From: Hsuehochloa calcarea
Taxonomy: Eukaryota; Streptophyta; Magnoliopsida; Poales; Poaceae
Assembly: GCA_036346395.1 (NCBI GenBank)
Contig: CM070604.1
Coordinates: 31,957,662-32,021,661 of the forward strand
DNA length: 64,000 nucleotides
Reading direction: 5' to 3'
A program made the position numbers and the translations under genes. This document shows positions 36,464 to 48,403 of this stretch, piece after piece (position 1 is the first letter of the stretch; the number at the start of each line of letters is the position of its first letter). Under the pieces are notes generated by a model that was not told where the DNA came from, searched no databases, and saw nothing but the letters and a program-made list of their open reading frames with translations.

Positions 36464-37697
36464 TTAAACAAAAAACTTACGCAGTTGATCAATATTATAA
36501 GAATTAGACAAAACCCTCCCATCTGACATAGCTAATCGTACCGAGCTTGGTCGGGTGACTTCGACCATAGTGTGTGGACCTTTCCACTTGGGAGAAAGCT
36601 TGTTGCGATTTGCTTGGCTTTGAATTTTTCTAAGAACCAGATCACCTACAGCTAAGCTGCGAGGTTGCACCTTACGACTGCGGTACCTTCTCATGGTGTG
36701 TTGATAGATTACCGAACGTATTAAGGCTTTGTTTCGTCGTTCTTTAAGGAAATTGATATCGTCAAGTCGTCGTTCCTCTTGATCGTTTACATTGAAACAA
36801 TCGGTTTGAGCAGAGCCAATTTTCAGTTCTGGAGGAAGCATGTCTTTAGCACCATAAACCAAAAAGAATGGTGTTTCACCGGTCGCACGACTGGTCGTGG
36901 TTCGAACTACCCATAAAACAAATGGAAGTTCTTGAACCCAAGCTCCTGACCGTTTTATCAACTGGTCGAACACTCGGCGTTTAATCCCCGTCATTATGAT
37001 ACCATTTGCACGCTCAACTGCTCTGTTGCTCTATGGATGAGCAACAGAAGCGAAATGGGCTTTGATTCCAAGCTCATCGTAGAATTCCTGAAAACTACCA
37101 CTTGAAAACTGAGTACCATTGTCTGTGATTATACGACTGGATACACCAAATCGTGTGATCATATTTTTTATGAGAAATCTCTTAGCGGCCTCAGTTGTAG
37201 TTTTGACAACTGGCTCGGCTTCAATCTATTTTGTAAACGTGTCAATCATGACAAAAAGGAATTCGAAGCTCCCGGGCGTTCTTGGGAAAGGTCCCGGAAT
37301 GTCTAGTCCCTAGGTTGCGAAAGGCTAAGAAAGAGGAATTATTTGCAAAGCTTGTGTCGGCTGATGTACTTGTCGGCTATGAAACTGGCATTGTACGTAC
37401 TTCGTCACGAGCTCTTTTTTGCATCATGAAGGGCAGTTGGCCAATAGTATCCTTGCCTGCAGGCTTTACCGGTCAATGTTCTGTAGGAATGATGTGCTTC
37501 ACAGACTCCTCCATGAATTTCGGCTAGCAACTTAATGCCATCCGATTGAGATATGCATCTCATCAACACTCCATGAGATCCTCATTTATATAAGGTACAT
37601 TCAATTAGAGTGTATAATTTGGCTTTTCGTGCTATACGATCAGCCTCTACATCATCTTCTGGAATTAGGTCATGCTGAAGATAATTGTAGATTGATG
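36464..37697 (-). pseudogene. Gypsy D integrase pseudogene
   Basis: This is the integrase of a Tat-lineage gypsy element. The C-terminal 176 codons (36464-36994) are open and read FVLWVVRTTTSRATGETPFF, ending in SNSYNIDQLRKFFV, with no chromodomain. Upstream, in shifting frames, are the zinc domain region (YRTLTGKACRQGYYWP, near 37430-37480) and the core segment with DNGTQFSSGSFQEF (near 37090). Several stops interrupt it. RNase H, expected between RT and integrase, is missing: the RT frame ends at about 37700 and the next recognisable residues belong to the RNase H-integrase linker, so a deletion is likely. Confidence 0.8.
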
Positions 37698-39043
37698 TCA
37701 TCCAATCTCTACCCTGATCGTCACCGGGGCACTCGTAAGGTACTCTTTAAGCTTTTTAAAGGCATCGTTTGCTTCCTTTGTCCACTCGAAACTTCCATGC
37801 TTTCGGAGAAGTTTGAAGAAAGGTAATCCTTTTTCACCCAACCTTGCTATGAAATGACTTATCGCTGCCATACAACCGGTTAGTTTCTGGACATCTTTCT
37901 TCGTGGTCGGAGGGTGCATCTGGTTGATGGCCGATATCTTCGTAGGATTTGCTTCGATACCCCTAGCCGAAACTAGGAAACTGAGAAGTTTTCTAGCTGA
38001 AACTCCGAACACACATTTATCTGGATTCAACTTGAGGTTATGCATTCTCAAGTTATTGAAAGTCTCTTGTAAGTCGGGAACATGATCACCAGCGTTGATG
38101 CTCTTTACAACTAAATCGTCAACATAGGCTTCTAGATTTCGACCTATCTGTGGACTAAAGATTTTTTTGCATCAACCTTTGAAAAGTTACACCAGCGTTT
38201 TTTAGACAAAAAGGCATCTTAACATAATAGTAAGTGCCATATGGAGTGATGAAGGAAGTTTTCTCCTCATCTTCTTTACTCATATTAATCTTGTGGTAAC
38301 CTGAATACGCATCTAAAAAACTTAATAACTGACACCCGGAGGTGGAGTCTACGAGTTGATCAAAGCGGGGAAGGGGAAAGTCATCCTTTGGACAAGCTAT
38401 ATAAGATCTGTGAAGTCAATACACATTCGCCACTTCCCAATACTCTTTCTAACCATTACAGGGTTAGCGAGCCACTGAGGATGATTGACCTCACGAATAA
38501 ATCCAGCCTTCAGGAACTTGTCAATTTCAGACTGGATCGCCTCCTTCCAGTTAGGCGCAAAACGATGTAGCTTCTGCTTGACCGGTTTTTTGTCAGGCTA
38601 GAGGGCTAGCCTATGCTCGATCACCTTCCTATGGACTCTGGGCTTGTCAGACGCCTTCCAGGCGAATACGTCCTGGTTTGCTCGGAGGAAGGAGATGAGC
38701 GACTCTTCCTATTTGAGGTTGAGCCCTTCTCCGACCAGCACTTTTGGAAGAAATCCATCAGTGTTTTCTGACCCATATGGCGACTAGGCGCTTTCCGGAG
38801 AAATGCCTCTGCTGAGCGGTACCTCCTTTGTTTGGTCGGATGGTTTTGGTGTCATCTTGATGCAGGTGCTTGACACGCATTTGGATGAGTCGGTTGTTAC
38901 AGTCGGGAGTTCATCGACCAGTTCTAAAGACTTCCGATCGCATGTATAAGCTATTTTTTGATCTCCTCGAACCACGATGACTCCTTTTGGTCCTGGCATC
39001 TTCAGACTCTAATAACCGTAGTGCGTGGCTATCCGAAACCTTG
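37698..39043 (-). pseudogene. Gypsy D reverse transcriptase pseudogene
   Basis: Motifs of gypsy RT in order on the minus strand: IREVNHPQWLANPV and WRMCIDFTDL in the fingers (38410-38530), the palm with YVDD at 38115-38126 in EAYVDDLVVKS, then the thumb and connection LRMHNLKLNPDKCVFGV to FEWTKEANDAFKKLKEYL (37698-38051). The first half has several stops and frameshifts; the last 117 codons are open. The sequence type (MCIDFTDLN..., LTGCMAALSRF-like) is that of the Tat clade, distinct from copies A-C. Confidence 0.8.
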
Positions 39044-39691
39044 CTAAAGCTGGATGACCAAGGATTCCGTCATACGCGGTTTCAAAAACAACCACATCAA
39101 ACGAAATCTTTTCTGTTCGGAAGTAGAATCAGGACTCCTGAACGTAACCGGTAAGGACACTTGTCCTATCGGTTTTGCAGTAGAACCAGGAACTATGCTG
39201 TGGAATGCATACTTCACGGGTTTTACCTTAGACCTGAGGACCTGCATTTGTTCTAATGCTCCCGCAAATAAAATATTCAAGGAACTACCACCATCTATCA
39301 AGATTCGATTAACTCTATAATTGTTAATGGTAGGCTCAACGATAATAAGGAACCTACCTGGTTGAGTTGACGGGATGGTGCAGTCGTCTTTGCTGAAGGA
39401 GATTACTGTGTCCAACCACCTTGATGGTTTGATGGTAGCCGAAGACTCTGCAAGGTTGACCTCTAGCTCCATAGCTTACAGGTGACATCATGAGTCGTAC
39501 GAGGAAGATCCTCCAAAGATCATGTTAATCGTATGTTGAGGCTCCTGCTACTCCATCTCTTCGTCACCATCTTTGTCGTTTTTGGAGCTTGCTTCCCTAA
39601 GCTCCTGTATGGAGGGAAGTGGGCCTTTACCTGCATAATAATCTTCTAATTTCTTTTGCCAGGCTCGACAGGTGCGCAAGTCATGCCCTGT
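39044..39691 (-). pseudogene. Gypsy D protease region
   Basis: An open frame (39044-39472) contains ILIDGGSSLNILF, the DGGSS form of the aspartic protease site seen in Tat-lineage elements, within a retropepsin-like fold segment (VEPTINNYRVNR before it). The linker to gag at 39473-39691 has three stops. In the element this enzyme would cut the Gag-Pol polyprotein. Confidence 0.75.
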
Positions 39692-41368
39692 CTACTGGTG
39701 AAGTGGACACCACTTCTTGTTCTTTTGATATCCACCGATCGGAATATTTGCCTTACCTCGACCGGTGAAATCCTTCTTGCCTTTGGTGAACTTGTCGGGG
39801 ACCGCAAGGACTTCCTTATCTTGGAGCTTGCGGTGTTTCTTCTTCTTTAGAGTCTTTTTGTGCTTCTTTTCTGACTCCCCCAAGACAGATCGAGGGACTT
39901 TATCTTTTCGATCAATGGCCTCGCTCCACTCAACCGCCTCGCTAGCGGCTGCGTATTTGTTAGCCATGTCGAAAAGTTCGGCGGTCGTTCGTGGAGGATT
40001 CATAACGATATCCTCCGTAAACCGCCGATTGCTTAAACCCGCTTTGAAAGCTTGAATCACAGAAGAGTCTGCAATCTCCGATATTGAATTAAGAACCTGG
40101 CTGAAACTTTTAATATATTGACGAAGAGTCTCTTTTGTTTTTTGCCAGATCCGATGGAGGTCATCCTCTTTCCAGGGCGATCGTACGTGCCCTGAAAGTT
40201 TACAATTAGGAGGTCGCAGAGTTGCTCCCAAGTATAGATTGATTCGACCGGTTGGTTGAGCAACCATGATCGGGTGGATCCCTCAAGTACCGTAGGTAAG
40301 TAGTTAGCCATCACATTTTCGTCACCACCAGCGGCTCTGATGGCGATAGTGTAGATTTGGAGAAATTCTAACGGGTTCTGGGTCCCGTTGAATTTGTCCA
40401 TGTTGGCCGGTCGGAACCTGTTGGGCCAACGCACAGCCTGGAGCCCTGCAGAGAAAGCTCGACAGCCTGTGATTGATTCATGGCGCCTCCTTTGGAACGG
40501 CGCTGGATTGTAGTTGGTCGGAGACCGATTTCTCAGGTTGGAATTCCGGGGTTCCGGTGTTCCGACTTAGTCGTGGGCGCTAGGATGGCACCTCCGACTA
40601 CCTGTTCGGCCCAGGCGATGCCAAAGATCGTTAGGGCCAAGCAATTGATCCTCTCGACGAGGGGAAGGAGTGGCTGTCTGAAACAACCTTCTTCCCTCAT
40701 GACTTCTCGGTCGGAATCGTCGAGAAGGTCTTGGCATCGGTTGATCCCCAACTTGACCATGTCGTCCTCTACTAAGGGAGGAACGTTGGGATGAAATTAT
40801 AGTTTGACTTCGTGATATCCTTTGTTCCTGGTATGCTTCTGTACGTTGCATGGTTCGCTGAAGGATCTCTGATATCCGTTCTGCAAATTGGACAAAACCT
40901 GGAGCACACGCTAGAGTTGGGTCAGTGTTATTTAAAATATTCTGTACACGTTGCTGGTTCTGTACCGTTACCGAAGGTCTTGGAGGATTTACAGTAGTTG
41001 TAGGAGTTCGTGGATCTGAACTTCTCCCCAACCTTGAGCCTGGCCCCGTCCGACCCATCATCCTTAGTGGGGCAGAACCAAGTGAATTAACTAACGGACG
41101 TCTATCCGTTCTGTTACCTCTGGCTTCTGGTGCTTGATGGCCCGCACCATCTCCATCAATATGTGGTAGAGAGGGAGTGTATGCAGGACCGTACACGATA
41201 TTTTGATCTGTATTTCCGATCGCATTAACCTCGTGCTTCCAGCAACAATCTTTTCAAGAGATTCCACTGTAACCAGTGGAGAGTCTTCCAGTGCTTCTAC
41301 CAGATGCTTCCACGGTGGAGACCGGTCGGAGATAAGCACCTCCTGTGGCCTTTGGGGCGGACTCAGCC
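39692..41368 (-). pseudogene. Gypsy D gag pseudogene, split by copia F
   Basis: This is the Tat-lineage gag. On the minus strand the N-terminal region continues from 51211-51234 across the copia insertion (residues NQPGQA then ESAPKATGGAYLRP). It is followed by a low-complexity proline/arginine-rich segment (40567-41196), then the capsid core with KFNGTQNPLEFLQIYTIAI (about 40350) and RQYIKSFSQVLNSI (about 40120), a basic lysine-rich stretch KKHKKTLKKKKHRK, and a C/H-rich end WCPLHQ-TGHDLRTC near 39680-39715 that may replace a zinc knuckle. Frame changes occur near 40260 and 40560. The initiation codon and the 5' LTR of D are lost at the junction with another copia near 51235. Confidence 0.72.
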
Positions 41369-43028
41369 TGTAAGACCAAGAGGTTTTTAGTCATGATATT
41401 TGATGATGAATACATTGCCAATATGCTAGACGTAGTCTCAGTACTTAAATGATGAATCTTTTGTCTCTGGAACACGTTTTTGATCTCAATTGGTGACTTG
41501 ATTGAGCTCGTTTAGTTCTCATTGAAAATCAGCTTTTGTCGGGATAATCGGTAGTACCGGCTTTACTTGTGCGGAACTACCGCGATCATGATAATACCGC
41601 GTGTACATTCGGTAGTACCGCATGTCACCGAGTTTGAGCGGTGGTTTCTTTGAATCGTTAGATCGTGATCCAACGGATGCAATCAAGTGGGCTGTTCGGA
41701 CTTTCTACAGTACTCTCAAAATCGAACGGTTGTGAAGCTTGGTCCGAACGGCACACATCATCCAAGCGTACACGTGGCAAGATCTGAAGTCTCTGAGCTT
41801 TTTTTAGGTTGCGGTAGTACGGCGTTGTTTTCACGGAACTACTGGTAGTGCGGTAGTACCGCGTACAACATCTGATAGTACCGCACATCATTTTCTAGAA
41901 GTGTTTTGCGCGAATGTTGGATCTTGATCCAGCGGTTGATATTGAGTTGAGCGTTCGGACCATCCAAAGGTAGCGCGTTTTACGGCGTTGGATTGAAATC
42001 GGCGGTGTGGATCGTGTGAGACGTTCGGACCGTCGAGCGTGCCTCAAATCCAACGGTTGAAACCCATGGTCGAGCGGCCCATGAATCGGAGCGTCCACGT
42101 GTCAAAGGACGTTGTTCTGAGGACTTTGCGAAATTATACTGAGCGGTAGTACCGGATGTACAATGGCGGTAGTACCGATTGTACTCTGGAAAATTGTCGT
42201 TGTTGGAAATTTACTGCGGGTTTGTTGATTTCGTTTGCTCTATCTAATTGCTTGATGCATGATAGTGTCTGAGTGTGTGTGTGAACTAATGGATGGTCAA
42301 GTTGGAGAACTTGTGCCATGGAATTGGATTTTCTTGTCTTTGCATGTGCAGGAGAGCGTGAGGACGAACAAGGCTCGGGATGATGGTTGGACTCGGACTA
42401 GGATTGGTTAATCTAAGGTCTTGGTAGTCAAGAATGTCAAGAGGTTGTTTGGATCGCGCTAGAGCACTTGGAAGGCAAGGGTGGATTGCGTTGGAGCTAC
42501 GGGGAGGTCACCTGGAGGCTCACGACGTGAAAGAGGAGATGAAATTGGAAAGTTTGAATCGGTTTTGGTAAAACCCGTGTTAGAAGGGTTTCGGGTCCCT
42601 GATTTTCGGAGAGGTTAGGATTCGTATTGGTGTTAGATACGAATTGATCCTTTGCTATAAAAGGGGCAAAGAAATTGCGCTTGTGTAATAAGAACAGTGG
42701 GTTTTAGATCGCCGTAGTTTGTCTTGCGGCTGTTTTTGGTAGATCCATCGAGTTGAGTTTTGAGGGGTGCTATGCTGAGCATCTTGTAGACACAAATCAT
42801 CTATAAGTTATCAAGTTTGATTTCGTTCAACTTTGATTCTTGGTTTGGTCTTGGTGGTGCGCCTCTGTTTGAGTCTTTACTGTGCAATTGTGCTCTCGGG
42901 TGAGAAGCTCTTCAAGCTTTCAACAGAGAGGTTGATATTGGTATTCTTGTGTGGAAGAAGATTTCGAATTTGGGGGTATATTCGCTGCAATCATTCAACC
43001 CCCTTCTGATTGCCGTTACGATCCTACA
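41369..43028 (+). repeat. 5' LTR of copia F
   Basis: This LTR has at least eight copies of a near-palindrome with core CGGTAGTACCG or its partner CGGAACTACCG, in two clusters (41549-41620 and 41812-42170). It also has GTTGGATC-GATCCAGCGG and CGTTCGGACCGTC motifs that recur in the gypsy LTRs of this window. Confidence 0.95.
42655..42663 (+). promoter_or_regulatory. LTR promoter TATA box of copia F
   Basis: CTATAAAAG lies 374 bases before the LTR end, and the 3' LTR has the same box at 50831-50839. It is the only strong TATA motif in the LTR, so the R region probably starts about 30 bases downstream. Confidence 0.7.
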
Positions 43029-43030
43029 AG

Positions 43031-43042
43031 TGGTATCAGAGC
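43031..43042 (+). other. Primer binding site of copia F
   Basis: TGGTATCAGAGC, a perfect 12-base initiator-methionine tRNA site, sits two bases after the LTR end. Confidence 0.92.
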
Positions 43043-43051
43043 GAGGTTGCA

Positions 43052-45313
43052 ATGGCGTCAGATCGAGATCGGTTTTCTGGCAAGCCACCATATTTTGATG
43101 GATCTGATTATATCTACTGGAAGACACGCATGGAGGTCTTTCTACAAGCTCAAGGTAATGTGATTTGGCAAAAGGTAGAAAGTCCCTATGAGGTCCCTGC
43201 TGTGATTACTAATAATAACACTTCTGATATTGAGGCTAATGCGAAGGCTAGAAATATTTTGTTGCAAGGACTGAGTAGAAATGAGTTTGTTAGAATTGCT
43301 AATATCAAATCCGCTAACAAGATTTGGACGACACTCGCTGATTATCATGAGGGATCAAAATCTGTTAAAGGTGTTCGTCAGAACCAATTCAAAAAGGAGT
43401 ATTCTAAATTTGATATGAAACAGGGTGAATCCGTAGATGCTCTTTTTGATCGCTTTAATAAAATTGTTAGTGATTTGCAATCAGTTGATGTTATATATTC
43501 AGATTCTGACAATGCTCGTCAAATTTTGAATGCTTTGGATATGACTGTTTGGGAGGTTTTAGTCACTACTATCAATCATTCTGTTAATATGGAAACTCTC
43601 ACTTTAAATGTTTTGTATTCCAAGATGAAAACTCATGAGATTGATATTTTGGCGGATTAAATAAATCAAACACTTTGGGTTTAGTGACTAACCAAACTGA
43701 CATTTCATCAAGTTCTTCTAGTTTCTCCTTGAGTACTATTTCAGATGAACAGTTGGAGGAAATTTCAGAAGAACAGTTGGTACTCTTCTCAAATAGGGTG
43801 ACGAAAGCAATTAATAATGTCAGAGCAAGGAGAAGAGGAGGTCCAATTAGGTGCTTTGAATGTGGTGAGCCTAACCACATTAAGATTAATTGTCCCACTA
43901 AGAGGTAAGGAAGCTAAAGAGGACAAAGCACCACCGGCGTTCAAAATTCAAGTTTGATTCAAGCAAGAAGCAAAATTATAGAAAGGTCACAACAAAGTGC
44001 TTTCACTCTTGAGGAGATTGGGCTCGATGATATTGATTCGGATAGTGACAATGAAGATGATCACAAGAAGGCTAAAGAGGTGATTTCACGAGGATGTGCT
44101 TTATGGCAAGTAGTGAAGAAATTATTGATGATGATGATCTCTACAATGACCGATGAGGTAAAGCCATCTTATCTTTGATTTGTCACGTCTTTGTTTTAAA
44201 ATTGACTAATGAGCTTAAAAATACAAAAGAAAGCAAAGAAACATGAGTTAATTGTTGATAGCTTGAAATCTGAAATTGATAGACTAAAAGATGCTATTCG
44301 ATGATGAGTCTTGTGAATCATGTCAAGTTTTACATTCTGAATTGAAGGTTGCTAGGTCTATATATGCTGAATTTGAAGACCTAAAACTGATTCATGATTC
44401 TTGTGATGATAAGCTGAAATTTGCTCACAGTGAGATTGAAAAACTAAAGTCTAGTTTTATTTGCTTAGAGTCAAGTAATGAGAATGCTGAAACTAAAGCT
44501 TGCTCTAAATGTGAATTGTTAGAAGCTAGACTTAAGTCATCTCAGGACTCAATTCAACAAATGCTTTATCATGAGATAGCTTCTTGTTCTAATTGCCCCA
44601 AACTCACAATTGAAATTGATGCTTTATCTGAACAATTGAGTGAGTTTGCTAAAAAGGAAAAGATGGCTCAATCTGTTGCTTCTAAGAAGATTTTAAATGA
44701 TGTTGTTAAGTGCGCAACTTGTCCTGAATTGGCTAGAGAGAATAATTATCTTAAAGACACTTTGGAGAGGTTTTCCTTTGGTAAGAAAAATCTGAATATG
44801 ATTTTGGACAGATCTAAAGTAAGTTCTAAACATCAAGGTCTAGGCTTTAATTCTACTGTTCATGCTCAGAATCATCCTCCCAAAGTTCTTAAGGTTTTAG
44901 AGCCTGGAAAATTCGAAATTAAATCTGAACCTAAGCATATCATGTTCAAATCTGCTGGTTTTGCAAAGGATCCAATTACCAAAGTAAGCACTGTTAAGAG
45001 AAAAACTGAAATTTCATATCAAGATAAATACCAGTGCACTTACTGTGGTAAAGAGGGTCATTTGGTTCAGTTTTGTTTTCGAAAGGCTAAGAAAGAAAAG
45101 AGAGATAGGCTGAAAAGGACTTTTCATGTTCCTTTTGTTGTTGCCAAACAACCTGCTGCACATGTTGATAGAATTGCACCAAATCAATGGACTGACCGCA
45201 AGGTTTTAGATAACAGAAATGTGCTTGTTGCTCCTACACGTCATGTGTCACAGTATTGGGTTCCTAAATCATGTCTTACTAACCCCAGTACTGTGAGACC
45301 GACATTCTCTTGA
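43052..45313 (+). pseudogene. Copia F gag pseudogene with two zinc knuckles
   Basis: The ATG at 43052 is chosen because it is the first after the primer site and opens the conserved MASDRDRFSGKPPYFDG start; an in-frame ATG at 43010 lies in the LTR. The first 200 codons are open (UBN2/retrotran_gag-like core with WKTRMEVFLQAQ and KEYSKFDMKQGESVDALFDRF). After a stop at 43658 and a frame shift come a zinc knuckle CFECGEPNHIKINC at 43852-43893, a break at 43908-44290, and a 340-codon open stretch rich in coiled coil with CxxC pairs (CESCQ, CSKCE, CSNCP, CATCP). It ends in a second CCHC motif CTYCGKEGHLVQFC at 45035-45076. The recurrent Cys pairs in the coiled-coil zone also occur, degraded, in the copia at 5361-16298. 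Confidence 0.85.
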
Positions 45314-48300
45314 TGTGTAGGTACAACTGTTGAGGAAGGGGAACTTTTGGCTAGTTGATTCAGGATGTTCTAGGCATATGACAGGTGATTCTAAGTGGTT
45401 CTCCTCCCTCACTAAGGCATCCAATGATGAATTGATTACTTTTGGGGATGCTTCAACTGAATTGTGATGGCAAAAGGTACTGTGCGTGTTAATGACAAGT
45501 TTGTTCTTAAAGATGTTGCCTTGGTAAGCAAATTGAAGTACAACACGCTTTCGTGTCACAATTGTTGGAAGAAAATCTTGAGGTAAGCTTTAAGAAACAT
45601 GATTGCGAGTTTTAGATGCTTCGTGATCTTGTTTTTAATATCTCTAGGTTAGGAGAGTTTTTAAAGTGATTTTAATCATTCATTGTCTCCTAATGTTAGA
45701 TGTTTGGTAGCTTCAATCTAGAGATCTTTACTTTTGGCATCGTAGATTAGGACATATTGGTTTTGATCATCTTGTTGAATTAGTGGAACCGACCTTATTA
45801 GGGGTCAAAATTAAAAAGAGAAAGACTTGGTTTGTTCCCCACATCGACATGGTAAGATGGTTCTTTGCACCGCATACTCCTATTTACGTAATTGTTACAG
45901 ATGGCCCCGTCAATTATTACACATGGACACCGTGGGTCCCTCAAGAGTACAATCTGCTGGAGGTAAGTGGTATATTCTTGTGATTGTTGATGACTATTCT
46001 AGGTTCTCTTGGGTGTTCTTCATGGTGTCTAAAGATGAGGCTTTTGGTCACTTCAAGGATTTATGTCTCAGTTAAATAATGAATTGGATGGAGCTATAAA
46101 GGTAATAAGGAGTGATAATGGTACTGAGTTTAAGAATTCATTATTTGCTACCTTTTGCTCTGAACAAGGTTTGGAACATCAATTTTCCTCTCCACGTGTT
46201 CCTCAACAGAATGGTGTTGTTGAGAGGAAGAATAGAACCTTAGTTGAGATGGCAAGGACTATGCTTGATGAACATGCCACTCCTAGGAAGTATTGGGCAG
46301 AGGCGATCTCAACCGCTTGTCATGTTTCAAGCAGTGTTTTGAGAGCCTCTTTGCACAAGACTTCTTATGAGCTGAGATTTGGCAAAAGGCCCAGTGTCTC
46401 TCACTTCAGAGTTTTTGGTTGCAAATGTTTTATTCTTAAATATGGTAATTTGGATAAATTTGAATCTAGATCATCTGATGGCATATTTCTTGGATATCCC
46501 CTTCATTCTCGTGGCTATCGAGTGCTTAATCTTGAAACTAACAAAATCATTGAGACTTGTGAGGTTACTTTCGATGAGGTCAGTCCTTGTTCTAGAACTG
46601 ACATTTCAGGTACACAAGCTCAGGGGGAGTCCGAGAGTATTTTTCTTGATGAAGAAACTGATTTTGATTTTGGAAATGATGCTTCTCTTATACCGTCAAG
46701 TGCTGATCAAAACCCAAGTGTGGCGCCTCTTGCTAATGATGAACAGATAGCCGAAGGTGCTCAGAATATTGAAATTGGTTCAGAACCTTCTGCACCTCTG
46801 AGGATTCAGCGAGTTCATCCTCCAGAACAGATGATTGGTGACATACATGAAAGAGTAACACGTTCTAAGTTCACTTCTCCTGACTCATATGCTCATTCTG
46901 TTTTTGTTGCCTCCTTTGAGCCTAATGATGTAAGTCACGCTTTATCTGATGAGTCTTGGATCAATGCCATGCATGAAGAATTAGAAAACTTTGAGCGTAA
47001 TAAAGTCTGGACCTTAGTTGAACCTCCTCATGGACATAATATAATTGGAACTAAATGGGTATTTAAAAAATAAACAAAGTGAGGATGGTGTTGTTGTAAG
47101 AAATATGGCTAGACTTGTTGCTCAAGGATTTTCACAGGTGGAGGGTCTTGATTTTGGTGAAACTTTTGCTCTCAGAGCTGGACTTGAAGCAATTCGAATT
47201 CTTTTGGCCTTTGCTGCATCGAAAGGATTCAAGTTGTTTCAAATGGATGTTAAAAGTGCTTTTCTAAATGACTACATTGAGGAAGAGGTTTATGTTAAGC
47301 AACCACCTGGCTTTGAAAATCCTAAGTTTCCTAATCATGTCTACAAACTGTCAAAAGCTTTATATGGATTGAAACAAGCTCCTAGAGCATGGTATGAGAG
47401 GCTCAAGCTTTTTCTGTTGAAAAATGATTTTCAAATGGGCAAGGTAGACAAAACTCTATTCACTTTTAGACTTGGCAATGATCTATTACTTGTTGATTTA
47501 TGTGGATGATATCATCTTTGGGGGCTCCTCTCATGCTTTGGTTTCCAAGTTTTCAGATACTATGAGCAGGGAGTTTGAGATGAGTATGATGGGTGAGTTA
47601 ACTTACTTTTTGGGGCTGCAAGTAAAACAGACAAAGCAAGGCAATTTCATTCATCAAACCAAGTATACGAAAGACTTGCTTAGGCGTTTCGACATGGCAA
47701 CTTGCAAACCCATCTCCACACCAATGGGGTCTTCAAGCGCTCTTGACCCGGATGAAGAAGGTGAAGCGATGGATCAAAAGAATACAGGAGTATGATTGGT
47801 TCTCTACTCTACTTATGCGCTTCAAGGCGGATATACACTTTCTTGTATGCTTATGCGCTCGATTTCAAGCTTCACCTCGTGCATCTCATCGACAGTCAGT
47901 AAAAGAATTCTCGGTATCTCAATCCACTTTAGAATTTGGGCTTTTCTATTCATCTTCATCCTGTCTTACCTTGCGTGCATATTCGGATAGTGATTTTGCG
48001 GGGTGTAGAATTGATAGAAAAAGTACATCTGGCACATGTCACTTTTTAGGCACTTCCTTAGTGTCTTGGTCTTCACGAAAACAATCTTCTATTGCTCAAT
48101 CAAGCTCTGAAGTGAGTATGTTCTTTATTCTTTGCTAGTCGCTCACGAGTTCTTTGGATCACTTCTACTCTTAGAGATTTTGGTTTAGAATTGGGTACTG
48201 TTCCACTTTACTGTGACAACACCAGTGCTATTCACATTGCTAAAAATCCAGTACAACATTCCAGAACCAAACACATTGATATCAGATTTCACTTTCTCAG

Positions 48301-48403
48301 AGATCATGTGGAAAAAGGTGATATTGTTCTCCACTTTGTTGAGACCGATTTTGATGGTGATATTTTCACTAAGCGCTTGATACTTCTCGATTTGTTCATT
48401 TGA
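45314..48403 (+). pseudogene. Copia F pol pseudogene (PR-IN-RT-RH)
   Basis: The protease retains DSGCSRHMTG (near 45355-45385) but is followed by stops. The integrase zinc part is degraded (HRRLGHIGFDHLVE, 45750). The core carries the first Asp in HMDTVGPSRV, then RSDNGTEFKN and the Glu in NGVVERKNRT, open from 46063 to 47073. RT includes VFKK, FALRAGLEAIRILLAFAA and ALYGLKQAPRAWYERLK, and has YVDD at 47499-47510, reached by a frame change near 47480. RNase H shows SDFAGCRIDRKSTSGTCHF and SRTKHIDIRFHFLRDHVEK (47980-48350). About five breaks separate the parts. Neighbouring copia at 9591-12688 has the same domain wording at lower quality, so the two families are related. Confidence 0.9.
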
